Below, piece after piece: positions 1 to 7,818 of a stretch of DNA of 64,000 bases. Position numbers and translations under genes: made by a program. This DNA is from Actibacterium pelagium (lineage in GTDB: Bacteria > Pseudomonadota > Alphaproteobacteria > Rhodobacterales > Rhodobacteraceae). The stretch lies in assembly GCF_002285415.1 (NCBI RefSeq), contig NZ_NSBU01000006.1, forward strand, positions 1 through 64,000, written 5' to 3'. The notes below the pieces were generated by a model, which saw only the letters and a list, made by a program, of their open reading frames with translations, was not told where the DNA came from and did not search any database. Numbering within the stretch: position 1 is the stretch's first letter; every line of letters starts with the position of its first letter.

Positions 1-2
1 AC

Positions 3-830
3 CGGGTGGACGTTCTTCTGAACTCGACCACGCGACGGGATGCGACCGGCGCGATCGTCGGTGTGGTTGGCGTGGGCCAGGACATCACCGAGCTCAAGAA
101 GTCGCAAGCTCAGGTGATCCATTCGTCAAAACTAGCAACGCTTGGCGAGATGGCCACTAGTGTAGCACACGAATTAAACCAGCCACTAAACGTAATCCGG
201 CTTGCCGCAGGAAACTGCCGGATGCGTTTGGAGAGCAACGCCGCCAGTGAAGCATATCTGGAAAATAAATTGGAGCGTATCGAAGAACAAACTGCTCGTG
301 CTGCATCCATCATCGACCACATGCGTATGTTTGGACGTAAAACCCTAGAGAGTGCGACGGAAATTGATATCGCATCAACAATTAGGAACGCTTTGGATCT
401 GGTGGGAGAGCAATTGCGTTTGTCGGGAATCGAGGTGGTCTTGGATCTCCCAGAGCAAAGCGACGTATATGCTCTTGGGCACGCGATTCAGATGGAGCAA
501 GTAATCCTAAATCTCATAACGAACTCTAGGGATGCAATCCTACAGAAAAACTCGGATGTTAAGCGGATCAGTATTAAGCAAGAAATAGAAGGAGATGAGG
601 TGAAGATCAGGATTTCCGACACGGGTGGAGGGATTCCAGAGAAAGTCTTAGCAAGGATTTTTGAGCCGTTCTTTACGACAAAAGAAATCGGTCGGGGAAC
701 GGGGCTTGGGCTTTCCGTTAGCTACGGGATTGTAAATGATATGAAGGGGTCTATCGAAACTTGGAATGAAGAAAATGGTGCCTGCACGTTAATAAGGCTT
801 CCTGTTAATCAGGTAGGATACGCCATATGA
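3..830 (+). CDS. PAS-type sensor histidine kinase, C-terminal part (cut by window edge)
   Basis: The reading frame is open to the left edge, so the N-terminus lies outside the window; a GTG at 6 is only an internal codon. The first ~35 residues look like the end of a PAS/PAC domain (GQDITELKK). The dimerisation/phosphoacceptor helix follows ([19 protein letters not shown], His about residue 55 from base 6), then a HATPase domain with N-box [12 protein letters not shown]1 [16 protein letters not shown] and G2 GTGLGLS. The HELNQPL signature resembles NtrB/DctB-class kinases. It overlaps the next gene, a receiver, by 4 bases (ATGA), so the two are very likely translationally coupled and partners. 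The signal is unknown because the sensor part is missing. Codon and base use are AT-richer than most of the window. Confidence 0.9.
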   Translation, partial: RVDVLLNSTTRRDATGAIVGVVGVGQDITELKKSQAQVIHSSKLATLGEMATSVAHELNQPLNVIRLAAGNCRMRLESNAASEAYLENKLERIEEQTARAASIIDHMRMFGRKTLESATEIDIASTIRNALDLVGEQLRLSGIEVVLDLPEQSDVYALGHAIQMEQVILNLITNSRDAILQKNSDVKRISIKQEIEGDEVKIRISDTGGGIPEKVLARIFEPFFTTKEIGRGTGLGLSVSYGIVNDMKGSIETWNEENGACTLIRLPVNQVGYAI

Positions 831-1198
831 AAGTACTGATAGTCGACGATGAGAAGTATATCGGGGAAGAATTAGGAGAAGCGGTCCAATTGCTAGGCCA
901 TGATGCTATTGTGGTGCTGAGTGCAGACGAAGCGTTGTCTATTCTTCGGTCGGATGACAGCATTAATTTGGTGATTACCGACTTGAAGATGCCCCATAAA
1001 TCGGGGCAAGAACTGATAAGCGAAACCAATAATACTATAAACCGAGACGTGAATTTTATAGTAATGTCCGGTCATGGCGGCGGCAATATTGATGACTATG
1101 AGGACTATGATCTTCTTCCAAATGCCTTTGCCTTTGTTCAAAAACCTGTTTCGTTCAAAGTGGTCGATAAAGTGCTGAAACAACATCAGAACTCTTAG
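827..1198 (+). CDS. Single-domain response regulator (CheY-like receiver)
   Basis: This 123-residue protein is only a receiver domain. Acidic residues D7/D8 follow LIVDDE, the phosphoacceptor is D52 in TDLKMP, S81 sits in VMSGHG, and K106 lies in FVQKPV. There is no output domain, so it probably acts by protein contact or as a phosphate sink or shuttle for the kinase it overlaps (ATG at 827, kinase TGA at 828-830). Function beyond phosphotransfer cannot be read from the sequence. No DNA-binding gene follows within 450 bases. Confidence 0.9.
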   Translation: MKVLIVDDEKYIGEELGEAVQLLGHDAIVVLSADEALSILRSDDSINLVITDLKMPHKSGQELISETNNTINRDVNFIVMSGHGGGNIDDYEDYDLLPNAFAFVQKPVSFKVVDKVLKQHQNS

Positions 1199-1664
1199 AC
1201 AGGCTGATCTTTTGATTTCGATAGTCTGAGCCGCATTCGGGAGACGCTGTTCGAGCGTTCATCAACCTCCATTTAGAAAGCACTAAAGATGCGGCCGCCA
1301 CTGTTGTCGCCCCCTCGGAACAACCTCCAAGATGCGTAATTCGGACGAGATAGAACGCTTTAATTTATAGAGTTCGACATATTCGCAAACTTTGAAGCTT
1401 CCCCCATCAAATGGTTTCTTGTAAGTAATGTATGCAAGAGATGGCTGATTATTGGGCGCTACAACGATCTAATCCTCCGTTGGAGAAAGAAGTCGGGGAT
1501 GGGGTATCGAGGGATTTTGAAGGCCAAAAGCCATGTCAGTGAGCCGCTAGCCTTCACATAATTTTTGTAAAGTGTAACCCTAGCAGCTAAGGGCAATCCC
1601 CAACATAAACTTTGGAGTGGATTAAACGAGGAACTCCAATTTTGGGATAATTGGAAACTACCAA
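1199..1664. other. 466-base AT-rich intergenic region, no gene seen
   Basis: No ORF with plausible coding character, no tRNA-like fold and no strong terminator hairpin was seen. The last ~60 bases are AT-rich and probably hold the promoter of the 269-residue orphan gene that starts at 1665; no clear Shine-Dalgarno precedes that ATG. Confidence 0.4.
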
Positions 1665-2474
1665 ATGTTTACCACTCAAATTCACATTTATGAGAATCGG
1701 GAAGTTCAAGAATTAGTCACTAGTAGTGCCCTTGATTTTGCGGAATTTATTGAGTTAAGGCGGCGAACCCGTGGTTGCCGTGGCGAGAACCCTCTTTTTA
1801 TCTTTTTTTCAATCCCAGACCCGTCATTGTTCCTCGGAGAAAGAGCCGAGGATCCGTTTTTGGAAGCCATGCAAAATATGCCTGACGATATTATGGCGGC
1901 ATGTTCAATAGCCGATAGGAATGGCGAAGCACTCTATGGCGAGATGCATGAATTTTTCGAGAATAAGCTAGCTGCTCTGGGTAAGCGGATCACTGTGCAT
2001 CGGGCGAAAAACAAATCGGACGCTTTTGAATGGCTTTGCAAAGTTCCTTCGCCCTCTGGCAGCTTGGAAGCAGGCGAATGGATCGCGACGATGCACATAA
2101 CAAAAGACAGATGTGTTTTCGAAACGAATCCGAAGGTGAGCATTGAACGCGCCTCCAGAACCATTGTTGAAAAAGTGGGCCACGAGGATGAGGTTTTCAT
2201 TTTGTCCCACAGAGACGATTATTATGAGGGCAGAGATTTAAAAAACCAAGAAGAGGTGCGGGCCCGTTTTGAAGCTATGACCAATTGGAAACGAATGGTC
2301 GTACATAATGTGACAAAGCCAAGCGTTAGAAAAAAGATTGCATCACAGAGCCGGGCTCTGGACCGCGGCGCCAAGGAGATTGGTTTTTATATGGAGCATG
2401 CGACATTCTATGATCGAGACCTCGCCCTTTCTCGGCTCCTGAGTTACCCTCCTTTACCCAAGTCTAAAAGCTAG
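1665..2474 (+). CDS. Hypothetical protein, 269 aa, family not recognised
   Basis: I do not recognise this protein. It is soluble-looking: no signal peptide, no membrane segment, many charged residues. It has a hydrophobic strand FIFFSIPDPS near residue 45, a central EWIATMHITKDRCVF and a C-terminal half rich in Arg/Lys/Glu (for example VRKKIASQSRALDRGAKEIG). There is no Walker motif, HTH or catalytic triad that I can identify. Base composition is AT-rich like the kinase/receiver pair upstream and unlike the rest of the window, suggesting it belongs to an accessory segment. The initiation codon is the first ATG in the frame; the upstream ribosome-binding site is weak. It could be an output partner of the two-component pair, but only proximity supports that. 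Confidence 0.6.
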   Translation: MFTTQIHIYENREVQELVTSSALDFAEFIELRRRTRGCRGENPLFIFFSIPDPSLFLGERAEDPFLEAMQNMPDDIMAACSIADRNGEALYGEMHEFFENKLAALGKRITVHRAKNKSDAFEWLCKVPSPSGSLEAGEWIATMHITKDRCVFETNPKVSIERASRTIVEKVGHEDEVFILSHRDDYYEGRDLKNQEEVRARFEAMTNWKRMVVHNVTKPSVRKKIASQSRALDRGAKEIGFYMEHATFYDRDLALSRLLSYPPLPKSKS

Positions 2475-3372
2475 ATGAGATCAGCTAACACAGCCCGTGG
2501 TCAGTGTTGGCACTCTTCTGGAAGTGTTTCATCTATTTTTTGAGAACAAAAAGTTGCTGCCGAAGCAGAGAATTTAGTTACCGCATCGAAACCATCGATT
2601 TGCAAAAAAGATTCTGCCGCCTTTCCTGAGTTGGTCCACCGTTATTTTTAGTGCACAACTGGTCGCGATTTTTTGGTGCGAATATTGAGTGATTGCCCTG
2701 TTTAGTGAGAAGGTATTCTGACTGCCTCATTGGAATAGCTGAGGATTGGTTCAGTTGTTTTTAGTCGACAACTTGGTTGCTCGTTTTTGGGTTAGCCGCA
2801 TAGAAAGTGATGTGTTCTGTTCTGGCTCTTCGCCAACGAGGAGCTGTGGGAAGCAATGAGTCAGCTTTACCTGTTTTAGTGGTTTCGTTAGTTTAAATCA
2901 AAGAAGTGGGGTTGGTTCGCTTGAGCCCCCGAAAATGCCTTTCGATTGATAAGTGTTTCATTGGCTTCTTTGCTCAAGACAACGTCACACAACCTAGCAT
3001 ATTCGGCTTTGGGCTGAAATCTGGCCTGAAAAGTGTTTGTTCCCATCGCGATGATCGAATTGCTCTGTAAGGTGATTGTCGACACTGTGATCTTCAAGTT
3101 GGATGCAAGATTTCGGTGAAGTCAGGCTCCCGCAACCAGCTTTAGCACAATATATCAAACACTTAGCCCTGCCTCGCGCGGGGTTGTTCGCGTTTCCGTT
3201 TCCACGCTGGAAGCAACGTGGAGGCGAAATATTTTGCCTGTACAGACTGTCAGCCAAAAGAAACATAGGCATTTTGAAAATCACCAACAGCCGAAGACTT
3301 GACCCGTGGCTATATGACAGGCATCGTCGACGGGAAGACGAACTCCAGAATGAAAACGGATTCTACTGACCA
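2475..3372. other. 898-base gene-poor region with imperfect direct repeat
   Basis: Several short ORFs occur (for example 3103-3369 on + and 2994-3287 on -), but they overlap on opposite strands, lack good ribosome-binding sites and resemble no family I know. An imperfect ~40-base repeat is visible at about 2641-2678 and 2754-2793; both copies share GTTRTTTTTAGT followed by ACAACT. The region may be degraded mobile or phage DNA at an island boundary, but no terminal inverted repeats or transposase motif could be recognised. Composition becomes GC-richer toward the right end. Confidence 0.35.
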
Positions 3373-3714
3373 GTGCGTGTTTGCGAGGGACTGAAGATTG
3401 GGCAATTAGTATTGGCGATGGGGGTTCTCTTCGTCACCTTAGCCCTGTCCGCAGATCAAGCTAGCGCGCATGGGGGCGACGGTGCCTTCCACGAGCCCGT
3501 CTCGGTTGGGTCCATCGTTGAAAACCATGTAGAGCAAGGGCATCCCGGACATTGTCACGGTGGCTCTTTCTGCGGTGGCGTCGCTGTCTTTGCAGGGGCG
3601 TTGCCATCGGTTCTGCCGATTTTCACTGCAATTCGGAACGCTATACCGACTGACCATTTCCGTTTGCTAAATATCAGCGCTTTTGATCCTCCGCCTCCGC
3701 GCCTTTTGTCCTGA
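3373..3714 (+). CDS. Small secreted or membrane-anchored His-rich protein (113 aa)
   Basis: It starts with GTG at 3373, or with an internal ATG at 3418 (MGVLFVTLALSADQASA). The N-terminal hydrophobic stretch looks like a signal peptide, with a plausible cleavage site ASA|HGGDG. After it come His/Cys-rich segments (EQGHPGHCHGGSFCGG), followed by a second hydrophobic stretch (VAVFAGALPSVLPIFTAI). These features suggest a small periplasmic or membrane metal-associated protein. The genes downstream encode periplasmic c-type cytochromes and a DUF411 metal-binding protein, which fits copper or redox stress, but no family was recognised. The context is suggestive, not decisive. Confidence 0.6.
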   Translation: MRVCEGLKIGQLVLAMGVLFVTLALSADQASAHGGDGAFHEPVSVGSIVENHVEQGHPGHCHGGSFCGGVAVFAGALPSVLPIFTAIRNAIPTDHFRLLNISAFDPPPPRLLS

Positions 3715-3769
3715 AAAATGACACACCGCCCGCTCAAGGGCGCAACTACTTTTCATACAGGACAAGAAA

Positions 3770-4375
3770 ATGAAACTTTCAAAACTTGCCGCCGGTGCTG
3801 CGGTGGTATCTTCGCTGGCAGTCACGGCTTTGGCACATGGTGGTGCGACTGGCGTCGTGAAAGAACGGATGGACGGAATGGGCGTCATGAAGGAAAGCAT
3901 GAAAGTGCTGACCCCGATGATGCAGGGGAAAACGCCTTATGATGCCGATGTGATCAGAGAAGAGGCCAAAAAGATCGCCGCTCATTCAGGTGAGGCCATG
4001 ACCAAATTGTTCCCGGAAGGGTCCACCGACAAACCCTCCGAGGCCAAATCAGAAATTTGGAGCCAGTGGGAAGATTTCTCCAATCTTGCAGCGCAATTGG
4101 AAGCCCTGTCCGAAGGGTTGGCATTGGCTGCTGAAAACGGGCTGATGATGGCGGGTTCCGGCCAAGGGAACCTGTTGGGAGGAAGCTCCATGATGGGTTC
4201 TGGTACCGGGATGATGGGGTCTGGAATGATGGGTTCCGGGATGATGGGCTCTGGCATGATGGGGAATGCTCCCATGATGGAACCCAGCGCACTCGCGCAG
4301 ATGCCAGCTGACGGTGTCTTCACGATGCTTGGCCAGGCATGTTCGGCCTGCCATACCCGGTTCCGGGCAGAATGA
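3770..4375 (+). CDS. Cytochrome c' / c-556 family protein with Met-rich insertion
   Basis: This 201-residue protein has a signal peptide ending in ALA|HGG (about residue 22). A helical cytochrome c' domain contains VVKERMDGMGVMKESM, typical of c-556-like proteins. The single haem site CSACH (residues 191-195) is close to the C-terminus, as expected for class II cytochromes. Usual members are ~150 residues; the extra length is a low-complexity segment at about 126-170 built on repeats of MMGSG, rich in Met and Gly. Met-rich stretches commonly bind Cu(I), so a copper-related role is plausible but inferred. The ribosome-binding site is AGGA before the ATG. It is probably co-transcribed with the di-haem cytochrome 9 bases downstream, which could be its electron partner in the periplasm. 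Confidence 0.88.
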   Translation: MKLSKLAAGAAVVSSLAVTALAHGGATGVVKERMDGMGVMKESMKVLTPMMQGKTPYDADVIREEAKKIAAHSGEAMTKLFPEGSTDKPSEAKSEIWSQWEDFSNLAAQLEALSEGLALAAENGLMMAGSGQGNLLGGSSMMGSGTGMMGSGMMGSGMMGSGMMGNAPMMEPSALAQMPADGVFTMLGQACSACHTRFRAE

Positions 4376-4384
4376 ACCCGAGCC

Positions 4385-5284
4385 ATGAAAAAGCTATTCC
4401 GTTTGGGCCTTGCCGCCGCTGTTTCAGCGTCGGCGGGTTTCGCCGCAGTGGTGGCCTGGCCAATTGGCACCTCGCTGCAATCTTTTGATCTTGAAGGTGA
4501 TGTGAACCGTGGGGCCTATCTGGCAAGGGCCAGTGGGTGTATCGCCTGCCACACGAACTTTGCCGAAGGTGGCGCGCCGCTGTCAGGTGGTGTGAAGCTG
4601 GATACGCCGTTCGGCACGCTTTACTCTCCGAACCTGACGACCGACCCGGACCACGGGATCGGGGACTGGACTATTGAGCAGTTTGCCAAAGCGGTGCGAG
4701 AGGGAGTTTCGCCGGAAGGTGACTCTTACTACCCGGCGTTTACCTACCCCTTCTATGCCAACTTCACGGATCAGGAAATTGCCGACCTTTGGGCTGCTTT
4801 CAAAACAGTTCCCGCCGTAGCCGAGCCGTCGAAGGAACAGGACATGGCCTTCCCCTTCAATCAGCGATGGGGTTTGAAACTGTGGCGGGCCGCTTTCCTT
4901 GAACCACCCCGGACAGATCCGGTCGAAGGTAATGATGATGTGTGGAACAGGGGGCGGCTTTTGGTCGAGGGGGCTGCGCATTGCGCTGCCTGCCATACGG
5001 GGCGGAACCTAGCCGGGGCCCGCAAGTCGGATACCGAACACTTCAAGGGCAGCGATGCCTTGCCCGGTGGCGGCAAGGCACCCGCGATCGACTTTGTTAC
5101 CCTGCAAGAGGAAGGTTGGACAGTCGACAACCTTGCCTACGCCCTGCGTACCGGCCTGATGCCTGATGGAGACGCGTTTGGTGGTTCGATGGGAGAAGTC
5201 GTTCTCTACGGCACCAGCTTCCTGACGGAAGACGACAGGAAAGCCATGGCGACCTATCTGCTGGATGATCATTCCGGGGGATAG
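4385..5284 (+). CDS. Di-haem c-type cytochrome
   Basis: The 299-residue protein has an N-terminal hydrophobic export signal or anchor (LAAAVSASAGFAAVVAW) and two class I haem-binding motifs, CIACH (about residue 57) and CAACH (about residue 203). Conserved elements such as PNLTTDPDHGIGDWT and FAKAVREG resemble the cytochrome subunits of membrane alcohol or gluconate dehydrogenases, and related di-haem cytochromes found beside copper-resistance genes. No dehydrogenase is nearby, so it is probably a periplasmic electron carrier acting with the adjacent cytochrome c'. The two genes are 9 bases apart. Exact physiological partner unknown. Confidence 0.9.
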   Translation: MKKLFRLGLAAAVSASAGFAAVVAWPIGTSLQSFDLEGDVNRGAYLARASGCIACHTNFAEGGAPLSGGVKLDTPFGTLYSPNLTTDPDHGIGDWTIEQFAKAVREGVSPEGDSYYPAFTYPFYANFTDQEIADLWAAFKTVPAVAEPSKEQDMAFPFNQRWGLKLWRAAFLEPPRTDPVEGNDDVWNRGRLLVEGAAHCAACHTGRNLAGARKSDTEHFKGSDALPGGGKAPAIDFVTLQEEGWTVDNLAYALRTGLMPDGDAFGGSMGEVVLYGTSFLTEDDRKAMATYLLDDHSGG

Positions 5285-5476
5285 GTCAGAGTCCGAAGAG
5301 GACTTTGAAGTGCCTGTCAGCCGCAGGGCTATCTTGCCCGCGCCACCGCAAACTCAAGGTGCGGCGAGAAGCCGTCGCTGGTCGCGCGGAGGTACGCGAC
5401 ACAAGGCAAAAGAACTAAGTGCAATCCGAACTCTCGTTCGGGATTTCAGCGTCAACAAACGAAAAGGATGCAAACA
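5285..5476. other. Structured intergenic region with several hairpins
   Basis: This 192-base gap contains several potential stems: GTCGCG...CGCGAC around 5388-5402, CCGCA...TGCGG around 5348-5365, GGGC...GCCC around 5325-5338, and ATCCGAAC-TCTC-GTTCGGGAT with one bulge around 5424-5444. No T-tract follows, so it is not a standard terminator. It may be an mRNA leader for the small membrane peptide and DUF411 gene or a non-coding RNA. I could not match it to a known riboswitch class. Position and folding are seen; function is unknown. Confidence 0.35.
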
Positions 5477-5578
5477 ATGATGGGAAATGGTTTTGGAATG
5501 GGCGGCATTGGTGCGCTGCTGATCTTGATACTCGTCGTTTTGGCGATCATCGCTTTGATAAAATATATCGCCAAATAA
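5477..5578 (+). CDS. 33-residue single-span membrane peptide
   Basis: The ORF encodes a short peptide starting MMGNGFGMGG, followed by one hydrophobic helix rich in Leu/Ile/Val/Ala and ending KYIAK. A good ribosome-binding site (AAAAGGA) lies ~8 bases upstream of the ATG, and the peptide has the shape of a genuine small membrane protein: a Gly/Met-rich outer end, one transmembrane helix and basic residues at the C-terminus. It lies 32 bases before the DUF411 gene and probably shares its mRNA. The MMG start recalls the MMGSG repeats of the nearby cytochrome c'. Family not recognised. Confidence 0.6.
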   Translation: MMGNGFGMGGIGALLILILVVLAIIALIKYIAK

Positions 5579-5610
5579 TCGACAGCGCTCACTCCGAGTA
5601 TGAACTAGCA

Positions 5611-6099
5611 ATGGAGAACTCCGTGCCAATAAACAACTTCACTCGCCGCAGTGTTTTCAAAGGGGCTGTTGCGCTTTTCTGTAGCTCTGCCCTTCCTGCA
5701 AAAGCTCAGGACGCACCTCAACTGCATGTGTTGAAGGATCCAAGCTGCGGCTGCTGTGGATCATGGATCAAGATCATGCAATCCGAGGGGTTTGACCTGT
5801 CGGTTCAGAACACGTCGAATGAAGCCTTGTTCCAGTACAAACTCAGAAACGGGGTCAGTGAAGATCTGGCTTCCTGTCACACCGGACTTGTCGATGGATA
5901 CGTGATCGAAGGGCATGTGCCACCCGCAGATGTCCGCCGCCTTCTGGCAGAGCGCCCCGATGCGGTCGGGTTGAGCGTCCCGGGCATGGTTGTTGGCTCG
6001 CCGGGTATGGGCCCCGAAAGTGAACGGGATGCCTATGACGTGATCCTGATCCGGAAGGATGGATCAACAGAGGTCTTCAGTCGCTATGAAGAGGGCTGA
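5611..6099 (+). CDS. DUF411 metal-binding periplasmic protein
   Basis: The frame is open further upstream, but the ATG at 5611 gives a natural export signal: TRRSVFKGAVALF (twin-arginine-like) and a cleavage region ending AKAQ. The mature part carries the DUF411 hallmarks: DPSCGCCGSW near residue 45, SCHTG, EGHVP, and a PGMVVGSPGM motif. Family members are periplasmic proteins commonly linked to copper or other metal resistance; the CGCC pair and later Cys/His are the likely ligands. It lies downstream of the two cytochromes and the 33-residue peptide on the same strand. The role as a copper chaperone is inferred from family and context. Confidence 0.88.
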   Translation: MENSVPINNFTRRSVFKGAVALFCSSALPAKAQDAPQLHVLKDPSCGCCGSWIKIMQSEGFDLSVQNTSNEALFQYKLRNGVSEDLASCHTGLVDGYVIEGHVPPADVRRLLAERPDAVGLSVPGMVVGSPGMGPESERDAYDVILIRKDGSTEVFSRYEEG

Positions 6100-6141
6100 G
6101 CCATTGTTCTTTCGCTGTCTGTGAGCAGCAGGAACACGTGC

Positions 6142-6825
6142 CTAAACCCAAGTGGACTGGAGCCGCGTGATCAAGGCAGAGGCTGCCGTGATCGTCAGTG
6201 TGACGGCTCCAAATAGCGCGAGCGCAAGCAGGATCGGTCCAAGCTTTCCCGGAAGCTTGGACCTGAGATTCCGGAACCAATCTGGGCAGCGGTCACAGGT
6301 TTCAAGCCCGCGATCAATTACCGACGTGTAAAGTGGCAAGGCGCTGACCAATGTCGCGTAGAGATAAACGCCCGAAATATTTTCAAAGAACACAGACCGC
6401 GCCAGCGTCGGGCCAACCACCCGCAACGCCTGAAGACGGTCGCCCCCGAACGAACCAAACCAGTCGGCCGAAAGAACGTAGATCACAGCGTGCAAGAGGA
6501 TGAAAAGGGTCACCCTTGCAGGCGGATCAATAAGTAGAACGCGCGAAAGAGCTGCCCCCTTTGCATGTTTGGAAGCGCTTAGCGCATACAGAAAAAAGCT
6601 CATGTAGTTGACGCAGAAGACGACCACCAAGCCGTTCGTCAGGACTTGCCGCAGCAATCGGCTGAAGGCTTGCCCACTGCCCAACAACATCGCGCCGAAC
6701 CCCGGTGTCAGCACGATGTACAGCAACAGAATCGGCAGCAGGCCGAGGCAACTGAAGGCCGAAGTGTTGAGGGCAAACCGCCAGAACGGCATTCGGATGT
6801 CGAAATATTTTTCCATGATTGGCAT
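6142..6825 (-). CDS. Integral membrane protein, unknown function (227 aa)
   Basis: About five hydrophobic segments are visible (around residues 14-42, 58-80, 98-120, 150-170 and 198-220). A short cytosolic or periplasmic loop containing ETCDRCPDWFRNL lies before the last segment; its two Cys are the only notable polar feature. It might be a Yip1- or permease-like protein, but I do not recognise the family. It is transcribed convergently to the DUF411 gene and divergently from the poly-aspartate protein gene. The first Met is used; MEKYFDI four codons in is an alternative start. Confidence 0.65.
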   Translation of the reverse strand: MPIMEKYFDIRMPFWRFALNTSAFSCLGLLPILLLYIVLTPGFGAMLLGSGQAFSRLLRQVLTNGLVVVFCVNYMSFFLYALSASKHAKGAALSRVLLIDPPARVTLFILLHAVIYVLSADWFGSFGGDRLQALRVVGPTLARSVFFENISGVYLYATLVSALPLYTSVIDRGLETCDRCPDWFRNLRSKLPGKLGPILLALALFGAVTLTITAASALITRLQSTWV

Positions 6826-6958
6826 CTTGTCAGAAAAGTCGCAGTAATTCGCGCAGTTTTGGGGCTTCGGTCCAAAGCCTTCTCAGACCTTCGTCCGATG
6901 CTGTTACATGGAAAGACAGGCATGTTGGGGTCAATAAACGAATTCAAGGAGCCCCCAC

Positions 6959-7756
6959 ATGTCCAAACTCTATCCATTCTCACTGTTCGGCACCGCCGCC
7001 ACACTGGCATTCGTCTGGTTTTCTCCGTTCGACCTGAAGCTTTCCTTCGAAGACGGCGCACTGAAAGCTGAACCACGCTTCGCATTTGCTGCCAGCGGCA
7101 GCGGCAGCGAAGGCGACGGAGGTTCTGACGACGATGATGATGATGACAACTCTGATTCAGGATCTGACGACGACGATGATGACGATAACTCGGGTTCTGG
7201 ATCGGGCTCTGATGACGATGACGATGATCGTGATGACGACGACGACCGCGACGACGATGATGATCGTGACGATGACAGGTCGGGCTCTGGGTCTGGGACG
7301 TCCGGCAGCACGTCGACCAGTTCTTCCAGCGACGACAGCGGTTCGTCCGGTCAGGTTGGCATTACCAAAGTTGAATCCACGGCCAACTCGATCGAGGTCC
7401 GCTATAGCGACGGCACCAAGGAAGAAATCGAAAACGGCATCTACGAGCGGAAAGACTCTAACAACCGCACCGTTGAAGAGCGCCCTGCGACACAGGCAGA
7501 CTTTGATCGCCTGAACGGTCAGGTCGGCTCGATCTCGATCGACAATGTCCCGTCCAGTTCGGGTGGCGGAGATAGCTCTGAGGATATCTTGAAAGCAGAG
7601 GTCTTCGGCAACAACATCGAAATCCTATATGCCAATGGCTGGAAAGAAGAGATCGAGAACGGGATCTACGAACTCAAGGATCCGCGCAATCGCACTGTGG
7701 TCGAAAGACTTGCTACCGCAGAAGACATTGCACGCCTGACCGCTGCCTTGAACTAA
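6959..7756 (+). CDS. Secreted acidic protein with poly-Asp tracts and duplicated C-terminal domain
   Basis: AAGGAG at about 6948 precedes the ATG. A hydrophobic N-terminus (residues 5-24) and AFAASG near residue 45 suggest export. Residues 54-108 are almost entirely Asp, broken by Ser/Gly/Asn and later Arg (SDDDDDDDNS, DDDDDRDDDDDR). A Ser/Gly linker follows to about 133. Two ~50-residue repeats follow, at about 135-185 and 210-260; each has a hydrophobic strand, then EEIENGIYE and a segment containing NRTV-ER-AT. The acidic tract should bind divalent cations such as Ca2+; the paired repeats look like small beta domains. Function unknown. A strong terminator follows directly, so it is its own transcription unit beside a two-component pair. 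Confidence 0.8.
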   Translation: MSKLYPFSLFGTAATLAFVWFSPFDLKLSFEDGALKAEPRFAFAASGSGSEGDGGSDDDDDDDNSDSGSDDDDDDDNSGSGSGSDDDDDDRDDDDDRDDDDDRDDDRSGSGSGTSGSTSTSSSSDDSGSSGQVGITKVESTANSIEVRYSDGTKEEIENGIYERKDSNNRTVEERPATQADFDRLNGQVGSISIDNVPSSSGGGDSSEDILKAEVFGNNIEILYANGWKEEIENGIYELKDPRNRTVVERLATAEDIARLTAALN

Positions 7757-7785
7757 CCTCCTACCAAGACGAGGTTAAAACCTGA

Positions 7786-7818
7786 ATGCCCCGGCATGTT
7801 ATGCCGGGGCATTCTTTT
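7786..7818 (+). terminator. Rho-independent terminator of the poly-Asp protein gene
   Basis: A perfect 12-base stem (ATGCCCCGGCAT at 7786-7797 with ATGCCGGGGCAT at 7801-7812), loop GTT, is followed by TCTTTT. It lies 30 bases after the stop codon. It also abuts the convergent NarL-type regulator gene, but the T-tract points to + strand termination. Confidence 0.9.

Noticed and set aside
3103-3369. 88-residue ORF on + strand
   Set aside because: No ribosome-binding site or family; it overlaps an opposite-strand ORF of equal quality. Kept as part of the gene-poor region.
4049-4470. Antisense ORFs over the cytochrome c' gene
   Set aside because: They are produced by the ATGATGGG repeat read on the opposite strand.
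5419-5610. N-terminal extension of the DUF411 gene
   Set aside because: It runs through the 33-residue peptide gene in another frame and would bury the export signal that begins at 5611.
7086-7514. Met/Thr-rich ORF overlapping the poly-Asp gene
   Set aside because: The GAY-repeat DNA stays open in other frames; the peptide is a repeat artefact.
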